A stretch of DNA of 60,000 nt from Cristatella mucedo (GCA_009760855.2 WPIO01000032.1:1841001-1901000), one strand, 5' to 3'. Shown: positions 46,549-58,502, numbered from the stretch's first letter. Notes: a model not told the origin generated them from the sequence alone. Made by a program: numbers and translations.

Positions 46549-46554
46549 TTTATT
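46549..46554 (-). promoter_or_regulatory. Candidate polyadenylation signal AATAAA
   Basis: The hexamer is on the minus strand, about 370 bp beyond the stop of the cysteine-rich gene at 46,924. Its paralogue has one at a similar distance. Confidence 0.35.
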
Positions 46555-46727
46555 AGCAGCGAACCGCGTAATTGACAAAGAGACGCTCGTCAGCGGCAAG
46601 CGGCGGCGCCGCCGCCGCCGCTTGCCGGGCTCAACGCTAAGATGCTCGCTGCGACGGGCGCAGCGGAAACGACCGGCTCAGCTCGGTCGCTCGCCGAGCG
46701 AAGCCGGTGCGCATCTTCCTCTCGCGA

Positions 46728-46735
46728 TGACGTCA
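46728..46735. promoter_or_regulatory. CRE palindrome TGACGTCA
   Basis: A perfect cAMP-response-element core in GC-rich DNA. It lies downstream of the 47 kb gene, so any target is unclear. Confidence 0.3.
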
Positions 46736-46923
46736 GCGACTGGTTGCGTGACTGAGGCCGGGCTCTCGCCGCCGATTCGTCTTCTGAGGATGGACAAAAG
46801 TTGCCCCGTAAAGATGACCTGTCGGGCGGCGGACGGAGACGCCTAGGAATGGCGACGGCGGGCGCGCAGCTGCGAGCTTCCGACCGGCCAGCCGTCTGCG
46901 AAACTATCCGCGTGCAAGTGCTC

Positions 46924-47133
46924 CTAGCCCTCCGCCCGCTGCCTTCCTGCTATTCGGTGTGGATGCGTCGCCGCTGCCGCCGCCGCAGATGCTGCAACGG
47001 CAGCGGCAGCGGTGCACTGCTTACCGTTGCACATGAGCGGTGAGGGCGCACGCATGAGGATCGTCGCCAGCTCGTGCAGCTCGGTGCGGACGGGGCACGT
47101 CGCTAGCAGCACGCTCGCGCACGCGTGGCGCGC
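46924..47133 (-). CDS. Secreted six-cysteine protein, gene 1, exon 3
   Basis: The acceptor GGTCTTTGCAG is strong. The exon encodes ARHACASVLLATCPVRTELH, ELATILMRAPSPLMCN and, if unspliced, GKQCTAAAA plus an Ala-rich end to TAG at 46,924. A donor-like GGTAAGC at 47,024 offers an alternative end at 47,025. The paralogue at 58 kb has ARRVCGNALLVLCPAGTELE and APTPRMC at the same places, keeping three cysteines (spacing CX7CX21C). Confidence 0.62.
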   Translation of the reverse strand, partial: ARHACASVLLATCPVRTELHELATILMRAPSPLMCNGKQCTAAAAVAASAAAAAATHPHRIAGRQRAEG

Positions 47134-47283
47134 CTGCAAAGACCCGACGACGGCTCAGCTAAAAGGCAGCGGCGTCGCAGCCGAGCGACCGTCGCGCGAA
47201 AAGCCACGATCGCAGTCGCCCCGAGCCGCCGGACGGCGGGTGAAGAACGCGAGAGCGAGCGAACGCGCGCACTCCGCGCCCAC

Positions 47284-47542
47284 CTCGAACGCTTGGCAGT
47301 ACTCGTGGAAGCTGATCTCGTCGAGGTTAAGGATGGATTCCGTCGCCTGGTAGAAGTTGTCGCGACAGCGCTCGTAGTTCCGCAGCGAACACTTGAAGGG
47401 GACCCACAGCGCAGAAGCCACATGCACGCTGAAGCGGCCACGGAAACGCGATGCTGCGTGAAAGCCGGAGTGCACGAGAGGTCCGTCGCTCGCTCGATCG
47501 AGCGAGCCGCAGAGGCTGCAGTGCGGCGCGCCGAACAGCACG
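47284..47542 (-). CDS. Secreted six-cysteine protein, gene 1, exon 2
   Basis: The exon ends at TTCGAG before the donor GTGGGC, the same place as its paralogue (TTTGAG before GTAGGC). It encodes VLFGAPHCSLCGSLDRASDG, then HSGFHA, FSVHVASALWVPFKCSLRN, YERCRDNFYQATESILNLDE and ISFHEYCQAFE. The conserved core has three cysteines spaced CX7CX22C. The 5' edge (after CAGCAGAG) was chosen because it fits the phase left by exon 1; this makes intron 1 only 62 bp. The function is unknown; a secreted, disulfide-stabilised helical protein is inferred. Confidence 0.65.
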
Positions 47543-47604
47543 CTCTGCTGATGCACGCCCGAATGCTTCCAGCGCGCGAACGGCGCGAAAGTGCGGTCAC
47601 TTAC

Positions 47605-47648
47605 CGGGACAGGGAGAGCGCGCACAGAACGATGCAGCAACGAAGCAT
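47605..47648 (-). CDS. Secreted six-cysteine protein, gene 1, exon 1 (signal peptide)
   Basis: ATG at 47,648; MLRCCIVLCALSLS and two carried bases before the donor GTAAGTGA. The paralogue has MHRCCFVLGALVLS with the same length and donor. A hydrophobic N-terminus of this kind is a secretion signal, although it is short within the exon. Confidence 0.65.
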
Positions 47649-47938
47649 GTTCGACCCAATACTGGCAGCAGCAGCAGCAGCCGACGGCGAAGAGCGACTT
47701 GACGTTCCCTCGCGCCTCGTCGATGAAGTCGTTCTATTCGAGCGAGAGATGCGCTGGCGGTTTCCGCTCCGCGGCGTCGAGCCTTCGTCGGCAATAAATC
47801 GGTCGCAACGATCTCGGCCGAACTCGTCGGTGGGTCGGGTGAGCTGGAGCTCGCACTCTCCCCGTACGCGCCTCGGTCCGCTCGGCGAGCTAGATTGCGG
47901 CGGTGATTACCTGGCGGAGGCCCGAGAGAGGGCTAGAG

Positions 47939-47956
47939 CTTATATGGCGCTTATAT
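47939..47956 (-). promoter_or_regulatory. Two TATA-like boxes upstream of gene 1
   Basis: ATATAAG occurs twice on the minus strand (47,939-47,945 and 47,950-47,956), about 300 bp before the ATG, in an otherwise GC-rich region. This fits a TATA-driven, regulated promoter. Confidence 0.45.
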
Positions 47957-47999
47957 GGCCGCCGCCCCCGGGACACTCCCCCTTTGACAACTGCGGTAG

Positions 48000-49165
48000 G
48001 TGTCATAATGACATTTGCCATTATTCGATGGACGGGTGTCAAAATCGGCACCTCGCTCGATCGCCACTTATTGTTCGGTTCTATTACAAGCCTGGCCATA
48101 AACGCGTAAATGCATCTCGCAGAGCCGTCGGTCGGCTGGCTATTCAAGCGACACATTGAACGCGCCGCAAGATGGCCTAGGTAAATAAATCGGCTCCTCG
48201 CGACACGCTCTCGACAGGACGTCGACTTGCCGCGCGCGCGCGCGCCCGCAAGTGCGGGCATACCGCCTGCTCGTGAACCGCTCTTTAGCGCGAGCGACGC
48301 TCAGCGCTTTAGCGGCGAGGACGCGAGCCGTGCAGCTCTCTGCGATGCTGCTTTCCAGCGCCGCGCCGCAGTTGATTCTGCCGCTGCGGCGCTAGCCTGC
48401 GGCGCCAGCCTGCGAGCGCCCGACCGAGGTCGCGCCGTTGTCAAACGCTGGTCAAGAGAGGAGGAGCGGCAGCGCTCGTATCGTCGTGCCGTCTCTGTCA
48501 GCCCGAGCCCGACTTACCAGGGATCATGGAAAAGTGCTCCGCGTCGACTGCTCAGAAACAAGCGATCAGCAACGGGCCGTTGCGAGACAAGCGGGTGTGA
48601 ATTCGCGCGGACGCAGCTCAGCCGCGAAGCATCCGCAAGCACCCGGCACGTCCATCTAGAGCTGCGATTTCGCGGTACACCTGTAACTGCGCCCGTACCT
48701 AGTACTCGGTCATTCTTCGCCAGGATCGTCTTGGCTCTCTGAAGCGCATTCTAGTAGGAATTCGCGCCCATATATGTAAATACATGAGCAACATTCGACC
48801 AATACGGGCGTGCATCTAATTTTTGCAGATGTTCGAGGCTTGTGATAGTAACATCTAGTCCATCCGTTGTCAGCACCGCGGTAAGCAATAGAAGACGTGA
48901 ACTTTCATTTACTTTTACTGATGGACACGAAAACTTGTGCTATAGGCATAAGCTGATGGAAAATACTGTATCGCTTAATATTTTTGAAAGTCGAGGAACG
49001 ATTGCTGAGGGGTGCAATGAGTTTCGACCAGGACCGCTCACTGAGTTGCGGGATACACCTAAACACTACCCACTTAGTCCACTAGAGTAGGGCCTAGGTT
49101 ACACGAGGACACAAACAGGTAGATAATCTGTACAATTCTAGAAACCCCAATTATCTCCGCGGCAG
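48000..49165. other. Unassigned sequence upstream of gene 1
   Basis: GC-rich to about 48.7 kb, then AT-rich. Open frames in the GC-rich part run on both strands and none is supported. Confidence 0.3.
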
Positions 49166-50740
49166 CCAGTATTTAATGTAATATCTCCGTCTGTAACTCC
49201 GCAAAGCTACGAAGACAATGTGGGTGCAAGCAGGAGAGTTTTGTACAGCACACTCACAGCCTAAACGGCTTTCGGTACGCATTCGATAGTCAACAGACTT
49301 CATCGCACGCAACAAAGACAGCTTAGCAGAGTCAGGAGAGCAGTTGAGGTAGTGAGTAACAAGGAAGTAGCAGGAAAAGACGACTCGAAAGGATGCGCCA
49401 TAGTCGGCAGCAGGAGAGTATTTGTCATTGCGTAAGAATGCTAGAAGCGAGTTTCACAGGCAATAACCTGCAGAGCTAAAACTCATGTCGCCAACTGCCA
49501 TTAAGAGGAGGAATAGAACAGCTAACTTATTGCCCATACAGGACCTGAGGGTCCAAAGAGGCTGAAACTGGTGCCACAGTGCAGTTAGGTACGAAGGAGT
49601 CAAGCCGTGGCGGGCTTTTTGGATCGACGTAAAAATTTTGCTTTGTATTCATTGAGCAACCGGCATCCATCCCAGTTCTTTTAGTAAAGGAGACACATAG
49701 TCAAACCTCTAGGATTTGCAAACTAGCCTTGCAGCCATATTCATCGTCAAATGCAGTGACCCAGTAGATTCTTTTGGTAGCCCAGCCAAAAAGAATTACA
49801 GTAATCTAACCGAGACAGAACTAAGGAGCTAGTTAAATATTTTGCAAGCCGCCGTGGAAAACAGCTACTTATCTTAGATAGGGATCGGACGTGATGGCTA
49901 GCTGTAGAAGCAATCTTCTGAATGAAGCTTTTAAAATTGAGGCAGCTGTCAAAAAGAACTCCTAAATTTCGAGAACGTGGTGATGGTCGCACAACAGCGT
50001 CACCTATTAGAAGAGCAAAGCCTTCAAATACACCCACACGCACAAGTTGCCCTATGAGAAGCACTTCAGTTTTATCGTCGTTTAGTTTCAATAAATATTC
50101 CGACATCCAGGATTTAATTTGGGCAAGGCAAGCATTTTTAAAGCATCCAAACAAACTTCGACAGTTTAAATGACAAATACAGCTGAGTATCGACCGCATG
50201 AAAGTGATATCCTGCTCAATGCGCCCCTATCACTTTTCCCACAGGTTGAGTGTAACTGAAGAACGGCAACGGTCTGACGACCTTAGAAGAAATCCAAATA
50301 TGACTGGTCTGGTAGATGAAACCTGACACCTGCACGACACGGATTGAACACGATCAGACAAGTAAGATTTAAACCACGCCAGTGCTTCGTCTGCGAGACC
50401 AATCGTTGTTCTCAATCGTTCAAGTAGGGCATCGTGATCAATGGTGTCGGAGGTAGCTGATAGACCAAGCAGTGCTAGGGCAGTAACATTCTGGTCATCT
50501 TTGCTGCACAGGATATCGTTGGTTACACGGAGGAAAGCAGTTTCAGAGAAGTGCTGCAGCTTAAACACTAATTAAGAATTTTCTGACAATTTCTTCTTTA
50601 CAATCTGTGCCACCAGCTGCTCAGCAAGAATTTTTTTGCAAAAATCTGGAAAAAAGAAGAATTGAAACTGGGCGATAGTTTGCAAGGATCTCTGTATCTA
50701 ATCCAGACTTTTAAGTATCTATCTGACGATTTCCAATTCA

Positions 50741-50746
<6 letters not shown>

Positions 50747-50806
<60 letters not shown>
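50747..50806. repeat. (AT)n microsatellite at SINE-1 3' end
   Basis: About 60 bases of AT at the end of the SINE-1 that sits in LINE-B. Confidence 0.95.
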
Positions 50807-50810
<4 letters not shown>

Positions 50811-50932
50811 CATTTATATAGCGCCCCAAGGTAACTTAATCTCTATTCTGGCACTTCACATATGCCTCGGGGCTCGAGCCCGCGATCTCAGTCAGGCCAT
50901 AGTCGGGGCGAGCACCTTAACCGCTAGACCAA
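50807..50932 (-). repeat. SINE-1 copy h, inserted in LINE-B
   Basis: TTCATTTATATAGCGCCCCA, TTAATCTCTATTCTGGCACT, GGGGCTCGAGCCCGCGA and CCTTAACCGCTAGACC. LINE-B coding text continues on both sides. Confidence 0.8.
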
Positions 50933-51974
50933 GGACTTGAATAAAACCCTCCTACAAAAGAAGCATGAAAAATTTCGGTTATGGCTGAGCTAAGTTGGTC
51001 TGTGAGTGAAGACCACAGAGATAATAGTACAGGGTCTTCACTAGACGAGCTCTTTTTGCTAGACCTTATTAGGGTAGCCACATCGCAGGCAGACACTTCG
51101 GAAAATCTTTTAATGTAGGTCACAGGTTGCGATTCAGCAATCACTTTAGTCGGAGGGCGCTTTACAGAAGCACGAATGTGTACAATTTTTTTCCGCAAGG
51201 AAGGCTGAAAACGTTTCGGCTGGGCCGTTAGTATGAGACCTTTCAGCATTGGCCAGAACTTTTTACCGTCTTAGAAATCTATGTTTGGTCTGACCGGCAG
51301 GGCTTTTGTTTTCGAGTGAAAGGAGAAGCCATGGCTTTTTTAAGATTCCGGGTGTATACTCGAAGAAACTCTTTGAAATTGACTAGATCTTTAACAGACC
51401 CAGACTTCTTAAAACGGCGTTCAAGCCTGCTCTTAACACGGCGCGTCTTATGAAGTTTTTTAATTTGAAACCTCCGTGACTCTGCACGCGGAGAGAATGT
51501 AGGGGAATATACTTGCCAAGAGCACTCCTAAGTGCCACGTTCACTGTATCAGTGAGGGTATCAAGGCTGTCTGTCGAGTCCGGGTGCAGATCAAGAAGAC
51601 CTGCATCACATACAGATTAAAAAAATGTGTCTTGGTCAATGCTGTTTAAGTTACGTTGCTGGACAAACTTGTCATTACCCTGTATGCACAACGGAGCAGG
51701 AACAGTAAACGAGACCGAGCAATGATCCGAGGGGGTCAGCGGGCACACAAACGGTCAGTGGAGCAGAAATCCTTAGTTATGACGAGATCTAGGATATGGC
51801 CACTGAGTAAGTAGTACGATTCTGGCTGATGCAGCACGCCAACGCTTCACTGTATCAGAGTGTTCTGATGGGCAGCCGATAGCTGCACAGTATTAGGTAT
51901 CAGCTCTGTTGTTAGCTGGAGATTACGAGCAGAATGATTCATCTTAGGCAATGAGATGCAGCCATTCAGCTCAC

Positions 51975-52110
51975 TGATTCTTTCTGGGTACTTAGCTTTT
52001 GCTGTAAAGGAAGCACAACTGTATGCTTAGTGGTAACATCAGTGTCGACTTGCATAATATGGTTAGTGGTACCAAACGTTATGTCGGCACGACTAAATAC
52101 ATAAAGACCA
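51975..52110 (-). mobile_element. LINE-A fragment, degenerate
   Basis: TTTTGCTGTAAAGGAAGCAC and ATATGGTTAGTGGTA parallel the LINE-A 3' UTR. No tail hairpin remains. Confidence 0.45.
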
Positions 52111-52689
52111 AACCAAAAATACCCAGCAAATAATGTGAGTAACTGGTGCGATTTTAGCTCCTTTACGTTAGCTATTGGCGCAGCTACGTCTGTGCAGCCG
52201 ACGCGTACCGCACAACACGGAATGGCCTATGAAAGGTGCCACGCCTACGGCCCCGCCGTCTTAACCAGAGGTATCTTTATTACGTAACCCAGGTCGCGTG
52301 TCATAAAATGTCCGGTCCTATAGGTTTTAGTTCTAAAACGCCCATAATCACTAGGACTAACATAACTCGGCTGGTATGGCATTCCAAGACCGCAATCGTG
52401 GTCTGGAGCATGCTGACGATACTCTGCCCACCTATCGCAGTGCGACGGCTCTATCGGCGGTATGGCCTGACCAGCCTATTGCAATCCATGGTTTTTTTTA
52501 GTACACGAGCGAAGCTGCAATGGCTTCGGTCTTAGCGGCAATTCAACCGGAAACGTCGTGTCGGATATGCCACGCGTCTCCGGCAAAATTATAGGGCCGT
52601 TGTTAATAAAATCGTGCCATTATAAAATTGCTGGATGTCTTGCCCAGGCAATGTCTTAGGAAAAATTATTCAATTTATAAAATTGCTTG

Positions 52690-52811
52690 CTTAGCGCCCT
52701 AAGAGAACTTAATCTCTATTCAGGCGCTTCGCATACTCAACGGGGCTCGAGCCCACGACCTAGGCCAGACATTAGTCGGAGCGAGCACATTAACCACTGG
52801 GCCAAACCAGA
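52690..52811 (-). repeat. SINE-1 copy i
   Basis: TTAGCGCCCTAAGAGAACTT, AATCTCTATTCAGGCGCTTC, GGGGCTCGAGCCCACGACC and ACCACTGGGCCAAACCAG. Confidence 0.78.
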
Positions 52812-53674
52812 GTGGCAATTGACTGCATAGATTCTAGGTACATACCGAGGAGCAAGAACATGCGCGAAAAAGTTGAGAACTTAAGCCTCATGTTTGCATA
52901 GTGGACGGTACGTTAAAATCATCTGTACTAATTAAAACGAGAAAGTGCGTCCTTCTCCATCACGTGGCAAGATGGCACACTTGCGTAACATGACAAAATG
53001 GTTAACTTCCGTCAAGCGGCCAGATGGCTCAGCGTCGTCGACCGTGATGAAACTACTATGACGCAGCGAAACCATGTCCATATGCAGTGAGATGCTTGTT
53101 TTTAAGCTCAATATTGAATACGATATACTGCTTATCCCGTTTCAGTGCTTCCGCAGAGATTACTGCATGCGGTGCGGTGGATTGGCTTTAAATATAATAT
53201 TCTGCACTCAGAAATTGGTTCGTGTACAAGGTTGTGTTTTTCAGGAAATCATCACGTTATAAACGGATATCGCACTCCAAAACTTGCCGAGCGAGGACGA
53301 GCTGCCTCCGACGGCGGCGGAAGTGGAGGAGCGGCAGTGAGCTATTGGCATCTACGCTCGTCTGCACGGGGCGAGTGACCGATGAAACAGGTCCAAGTGC
53401 GCAGGATTTCCGCCGCAGGTCCAAAGCCAACGGACTGACGAAGCAGGCCTGAAGCGGCCGGTCCGACACCCTGCACTCGTACCCTGCAGTCTTGCAAACA
53501 AGCGAAATGCAGGGGGTGCGACAGTGATGCAATTTATCGTTCTGCGTCACTTGATTTTCAGAGGTGCCGATAAGGGTGTGAGCGGTAAGTCATGGTATTG
53601 ATAACAACACAAAATTTATTCGTAAAGCCCAGTTGGGTAAATTTGAGTAAAGATCGGCACGGTAAGCAGTTTCA

Positions 53675-54560
53675 TCATGAAAGCGGTAAAAATGCTTCAG
53701 CGAGTTTCACTCTTTTGTAAGCAGGTCGTATAATATTGGCTGCATAAGAAATTTGTGCCCTCGTCTGCGTCGTGATAGCTGAGAACATCCCAGGGTCTCT
53801 GCCTGGGGGCCCTATGATAACTAAATCTCTCTTTCTGTGCACTTTACGTATATCGTCACTTTGGCACATCTGCTTATTTGCAATACGTACATGAACGACT
53901 GCGGAAAGCTCAACCACTTAAAGGAAGATTCCCAAGGACGAAACTGGCGCTGTGTTCAACACGCGCATTTTTAATCTTCACGTAAACAGTCAAGTCGTGA
54001 TTGAATTTAGGATTTCTGAAAAATAGTAATTTTAGAAAAAACAACTGTTTATTGCTTTTAATTTTCTCAAAACAGCGGCCGTTGTCACTCTTTCATGACA
54101 TTATTCAATTGCTCTTCAGCGTGATACTTCAAATGGTCCATGAGCTGTGTACTAATGTCATTATTCAGATTAGAGAGGTTGCTGAACTTTAAATCTAAAA
54201 TTGTGTCAGAACTCATAACCGTTGCATCTTCTCGATCTATATTCTCAGCAGAAATTGTAATAGGTTCAATTGCCTTCAGAAGAGTTTGACACCGTCAAAA
54301 TTCAATTTCTCAATCATTTCCGACGTCTTAAATTTGATTAGTTTCTCGAAGATGGCGATTTTTGTCTTTACATGTGGCTTTAACATTGTTGGGATACAGT
54401 TATACCTCGTCTTTACGCAGTGATTTCGAGAGCAGATCTTGTATCCGACGTCTCATTCTTATTTATCCTCGCTGGTCACTTGCAAGTCCGCAATTGCTTC
54501 AAAATAGTCCATTTCATTGATACCATCATTGACTAGGTTTAAATCTTCCATCTGAGTACT
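53675..54560 (-). pseudogene. Decayed coding remnant, unidentified
   Basis: Minus-strand frames in several phases read like protein: MEDLNLVNDGINEMDYFEAI near 54.5 kb, SAENIDREDATVMSSDTILD and NLNNDISTQLMDHLKYHAEE near 54.1-54.25 kb, then ANKQMCQSDDIRKVHRKRDL and ISYAANIIRPAYKRVKLAEA near 53.7-53.9 kb. Frameshifts and stops separate them. The helical, charged middle could be part of a transposon protein (an ORF1-like or transposase segment) or a processed pseudogene. I do not recognise the parent. Confidence 0.42.
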
Positions 54561-54689
54561 ATTCTTGTACAATGTGTCACACACTCCATGACACGGAACG
54601 TGGTTTAGGCAGAGCAGTCCGATAACATTAATGTGCCTAATACATTTCCCGAGGTTTCTGCATGCGATGTGGCTACCTTAATAAGGTCT

Positions 54690-56052
54690 AGTAAAAAGAG
54701 CTAGTTTCCGGAAGACTATATATTGTATACTATATACTGCAGTAACCGAGATTTTAAATACTTCTTTGGGAAAAGGGGTCGTCCCCAAGTCCTTCAAATC
54801 GGCAGTCGTTAGACCCATACTTAAAAATCCTGGATTAGAGACAGAGATCCTTGCAAACAATCGCTCAGTTTCAATTCTTCCTTTCTTGTCAAAGATTCTT
54901 AAAAAATGCTTGCTAAGCAGCTGGTTGAACATATTGAAAATAATGAAATATTAAAAACATTTCCATCAGGATTCAAGAGGCAGCACTTCACTAAAACTCT
55001 CCTCCGTATTAACAAAGACATTCTACGTGGCAACGATGATGGGAATGTTATTGCCCTAGCTCTGCTTGATCTGTCTGCTGCCTTCGACGTCATTGATCAC
55101 GATGTTTTACTTGAACGATCGAGAACAGCGATAGGTCTTTCAGACGAGGCATCAGCATGGCTTATATTGCACTTGTCTGATCATGTTCAATCCGTGTAGT
55201 GTGGGGCCGGGTCTTGTCTACCAGACCTGTCATTCGTAGAGTCTATCAAGGATCCCTACTCGATCTTTGCTGCTCCCCATTAATTATCGATCTCTGTGAA
55301 AAGTGATTCAGTTTCATGGAATAGAATATAACTTTTATGCTGACGAAACTCAACTGCATTTGTCATTAAAACCGTCGGAATCTGCTGCAGCAACTGAGAA
55401 ACTTAATGCTTGCCTTGCCGACATTTGATCCTGGATGTCGGAAAACTTCTTGAAACTAAATGATGATAAAGACCAAACTGCTGCTCAGAGTAAACCCTAA
55501 GCATGTGGCTAAATCAAAAGGCTTTGCTCTTCTAATAGGTGTTTCTGTTATGCGACCATAACCCGTGCTCGAAGTTTAGGTGTCATTGTCAACAATTTTA
55601 AAAGCTTCATTCAGAAGACTGCTTCTACAGCTGGCCATCACGTCCGATCCCTATCCAAGATTAGGAGCTGTCTTCCACAGTGGCTTGCAAAATATTTAAC
55701 TAGCTCCTTTGTTCTGTCTCGGCTTGATTATTGTAATTCCCTTTTGGCTGGGATACCAAAGAAAGCAGCTAGGCCACTGCCGCTGACTATGAATATGGCT
55801 GCAAGGCTCGTCTTCAAGTCACAGAGGTTTGAGACCGTCTCTCCTTTGCTAAAATTGCTAGGGTTGATGCCCGTTGAGCAAAGAATTCAGAGCACAGTTT
55901 TTGAGCTGACCCACGAGGCCCGCCATGCTTGGCTCCTTCGTAATTAGCTGAACTGCTGCACCAGTTTTAGCCTGTTCGCACCTCAGGTCCTGTGTGGACA
56001 ATACATTAGCTGTTCTATTCCTCCACTTAACGACCGTTGGCGATAGAAGCTT
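54690..56052 (+). mobile_element. LINE-B, second copy, broken
   Basis: It encodes VPKSFKSAVVRPILKNPGLE, LDLSAAFDVIDHDVLLERS, GLSDEASAWLILHLSDHVQS and later KSKGFALLIGVS and PVEQRIQSTVFELTHEA across several frames. It ends abruptly at 56,052 where a LINE-A in the opposite direction begins. It is inverted relative to the 49-52 kb copy. Confidence 0.78.
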
Positions 56053-56850
56053 TAATAATAGCAATAATAATAATGCACTTGATAAAGCGCCCTCAGAGAA
56101 CTCAATCTCTTTCTAGGCGCTGTACTTTGCTGCAAAGGGAAAGGCAATTGAATGGTGAGTAATATCATGCTTGACAAACAACGTGAGTAAAATGGTTAGG
56201 GATGACATGCACAGGGTCAGCATGTAAATGTGGTTAGTGGCAGCATGCACAGGGTCAGCACGCATACATACATGAAGGACGAATCTCAGGGACCCACTAA
56301 ATGCTGTCCTAAATAGGCGTGTTTTCAAGTTCTTTTTAAATGTGGTCAAGTAAGGGGATGTTCTGACGCAAGTCGGGAGGGAGTTCCGGGCTTTGGGAGC
56401 ATTCAAACTAAATGGAAGGACTCCGAAGGATTTGAGGATTGTACGAGGTATTGGTAGACTGTTGGATTCCGAAAAGCGAGTGGTATGATGCTTGGCCTGA
56501 TGGGGGAGTATATCTGAGAGATAGGCTGGAGCTAAAGAATGAAGTGACCTAAAAGTGAGCGACTAAAACATTGAAGTCAATTCGTTGCTTGACTGGTAGC
56601 CAGTGCAGGTCGGCAAGAATTGGTGGAATGTGGCAACTGCGAGACTCACGACAGACAAACCTAGCTGCAGAGTTTTGCACCAGCTGCAATCGCCTAATCG
56701 TACATGCCAGTAGGCCAGTAAGCATTGAGTTGCAGAAGTCGAGACGGGATGTCACGAATGCATGGATCAACTTAGTCGTGGTATCCCTATCCAAACAAGC
56801 CCGAATTTTAGCAATGCTTTGTAGCTGAAAGTAGGCGGATTTGACTGGTT
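56053..56850 (-). mobile_element. LINE-A 3' half
   Basis: (AAT)n at 56,053, tail hairpin, 3' UTR, then backwards SLPTCVRTSPYLTTFKKNLK, RLFRTAFSGSLRF, CHIPPILADLHWLPVKQRID and FVTSRLDFCNSMLTGLLACT. It lies directly in LINE-B sequence. Confidence 0.82.
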
Positions 56851-56859
56851 TGACTGGCA

Positions 56860-58020
56860 GCTATACGCTTTTGCAAAGTGTATCCCGTCCTGAAGGATCT
56901 TCGATGGCTTCTGATTACTTAACGAATGCCGTATACAGTTCTTACACAGACTTACAAAGCCCCCCACACAGACAACAGCTTGGCTCCACCCATCCAATCT
57001 ATGTAAAACAAACTAGTGAATCAAGTTTAGCCATCTACTACCCGTAGGTCATCACAAAGAAATAAGTAAGCAAATAATAAGTCCATTCTTTTCTTTCTTC
57101 AATGCAGTTAGCGTAAGAAGCATTTTCTATACGGATGCTAGCATGAGAAACCCATTTTTGCAATGCTTAAGCTAAAGTTTCTACTCATCTACTCGCTCCT
57201 ACTCCTTCTTCGACCGACTGTTGCCGACTGCTGGCGACTGTTGCACATCCTTTCCAGACGACAGGACTACTGAAAAGCTACACACTATGTTAATTAGGTC
57301 CTGAGTCGGCAAAGCTTATCGCTTTCTCTTCGTTGAGTGATTAAAATTAGTTCGCTAAGGACATTTTTTCCAAACGCCGCTTTGAATGGAAGCGGTAAAA
57401 TTTACCGAGGACACTTCCGCTGCGTTAGATGTGCCTCGAGCGTAACCTCCCAGGGCGCTAAGCTGCCGAATGCGATGTCGTAAGGTACAAAAGTTAATAA
57501 AGAAGTCACCTTAATAAACAAACAAAATAAATAAACAGCCTCAATCAATAACCATTGGCTGCTAAAGGGCTTCGGAGGCGATGATTAAACTTTAAGCATC
57601 CTACAAATTATTGAATTCAGAAGAACTCAAACTCGGATGTAGCTGGATCGAAAATAAAAAGCAACCATGGCAATAAACCTGGTTCGTAGCACTAAGGCTG
57701 CTCACCGAGTCACGCATTAATTTCTCAAGATACTATCCAAAACTACTAGCGGAGTCTGCAGGCGTGAGGCAGTAGAATTGAACCCTAGCAGCTATGTAGA
57801 GCGTTAAGAATGCTGGCGGTGATATACCAGGCGTGCAACGATCTGCACCAGTTGAGCGGAGCAAACCAACAGTTAAATTCACTCACGTCTTCGAATGTAC
57901 AGGCACATGTGAACGCGAAACCACCTCCGTTCGGCTTCTTGCAGTCATCCAAGACCTAACACACGCCGATGTCGTGCGCTGCTTTCAAAATTGCATGTAA
58001 GAGCCAGTTTCTGTTCAAGT
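56860..58020. other. Unassigned sequence
   Basis: Short ORFs; no recognised gene or repeat. Confidence 0.35.
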
Positions 58021-58027
58021 AGCTCTT

Positions 58028-58033
58028 TTTATT
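58028..58033 (-). promoter_or_regulatory. Candidate polyadenylation signal AATAAA
   Basis: Minus-strand hexamer about 330 bp beyond the stop of the second cysteine-rich gene (58,365), mirroring gene 1. Confidence 0.35.
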
Positions 58034-58364
58034 GTGTACAGCAAGCCATGCAATCGCTACGATGATAAAGCTTTACAGCAGCGCCACGATCAACGTTGGA
58101 ATAGTCAGGACGGTGTAACGGAATGGACTGGGCTAGACGGTGCCCAATGCTCGTCCAGTCGCTCTCACAGATGCCAACCGCATCCTCTCCGTTGCCTGAC
58201 CTCATGGCTGGACTTCCGGGCCGTTCACGAGGCTGCTACCTTGTTCTCTGCTGGCCGAGTCGTGAATGCCTAACGGGCAACGTATAGGCACGCGTTACAA
58301 GTGTGCCCCAGCAATGGGAGCGGAGCAGTCCGCGGCTAGAGCCTGTCTGTGCTGGCCATGCGGG

Positions 58365-58502
58365 CTAGCTGCAACGACTGCGCCCACTTACCGAGGAGCA
58401 CATGCGCGGTGTGGGCGCGTACACGAGGTTGAGCGCCAGATCTTCTAGCTCGGTTCCGGCGGGGCACAGCACTAGCAGCGCATTGCCGCACACTCGACGT
58501 GC
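58365..58502 (-). CDS. Secreted six-cysteine protein, gene 2, exon 3
   Basis: The acceptor is CGTCCTTGCAG. The exon encodes ARRVCGNALLVLCPAGTELE, DLALNLVYAPTPRMCSS and, if unspliced, VSGRSRCS before TAG. GTAAGTGG after 58,392 is a good donor, so a further exon is possible. It keeps the three exon-3 cysteines of gene 1 at the same spacing. Confidence 0.6.
   Translation of the reverse strand, partial: ARRVCGNALLVLCPAGTELEDLALNLVYAPTPRMCSSVSGRSRCS

Larger units (their letters stand above)
49172..51930 (-). mobile_element. LINE-B, longest copy, broken
   Basis: Read from 51.9 kb downwards: an endonuclease-like end (GHILDLVITKDF, then PSDHCSVSFTVPAPLC), a linker (CDVATLIRSSKKSSSSEDPV), the reverse transcriptase with LLGLSATSDTIDHDALLERL and TTIGLADEALAWFKSYLSDR, LNDDKTEVLLIG, SRNLGVLFDSCLNFKSFI and SRLDYCNSFWLGY, then the 3' UTR ending GGAGTTACAGACGGAGATAT near 49,172. 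The usual FADD catalytic motif was not seen, and stops and frameshifts occur. A SINE-1 splits it at 50.75-50.93 kb. The layout fits a CR1/L2/Jockey-type element, not placed further. Confidence 0.8.

Noticed and set aside
47125-48159. 344-codon plus-strand frame
   Set aside because: It overlaps all three minus-strand exons of the cysteine-rich gene, whose frame is conserved in the 58 kb paralogue. In GC-rich DNA the opposite strand is often open.
48227-48742. 171-codon plus-strand frame, Arg/Ala-rich
   Set aside because: Starts at TTG and has the composition expected of random GC-rich sequence.
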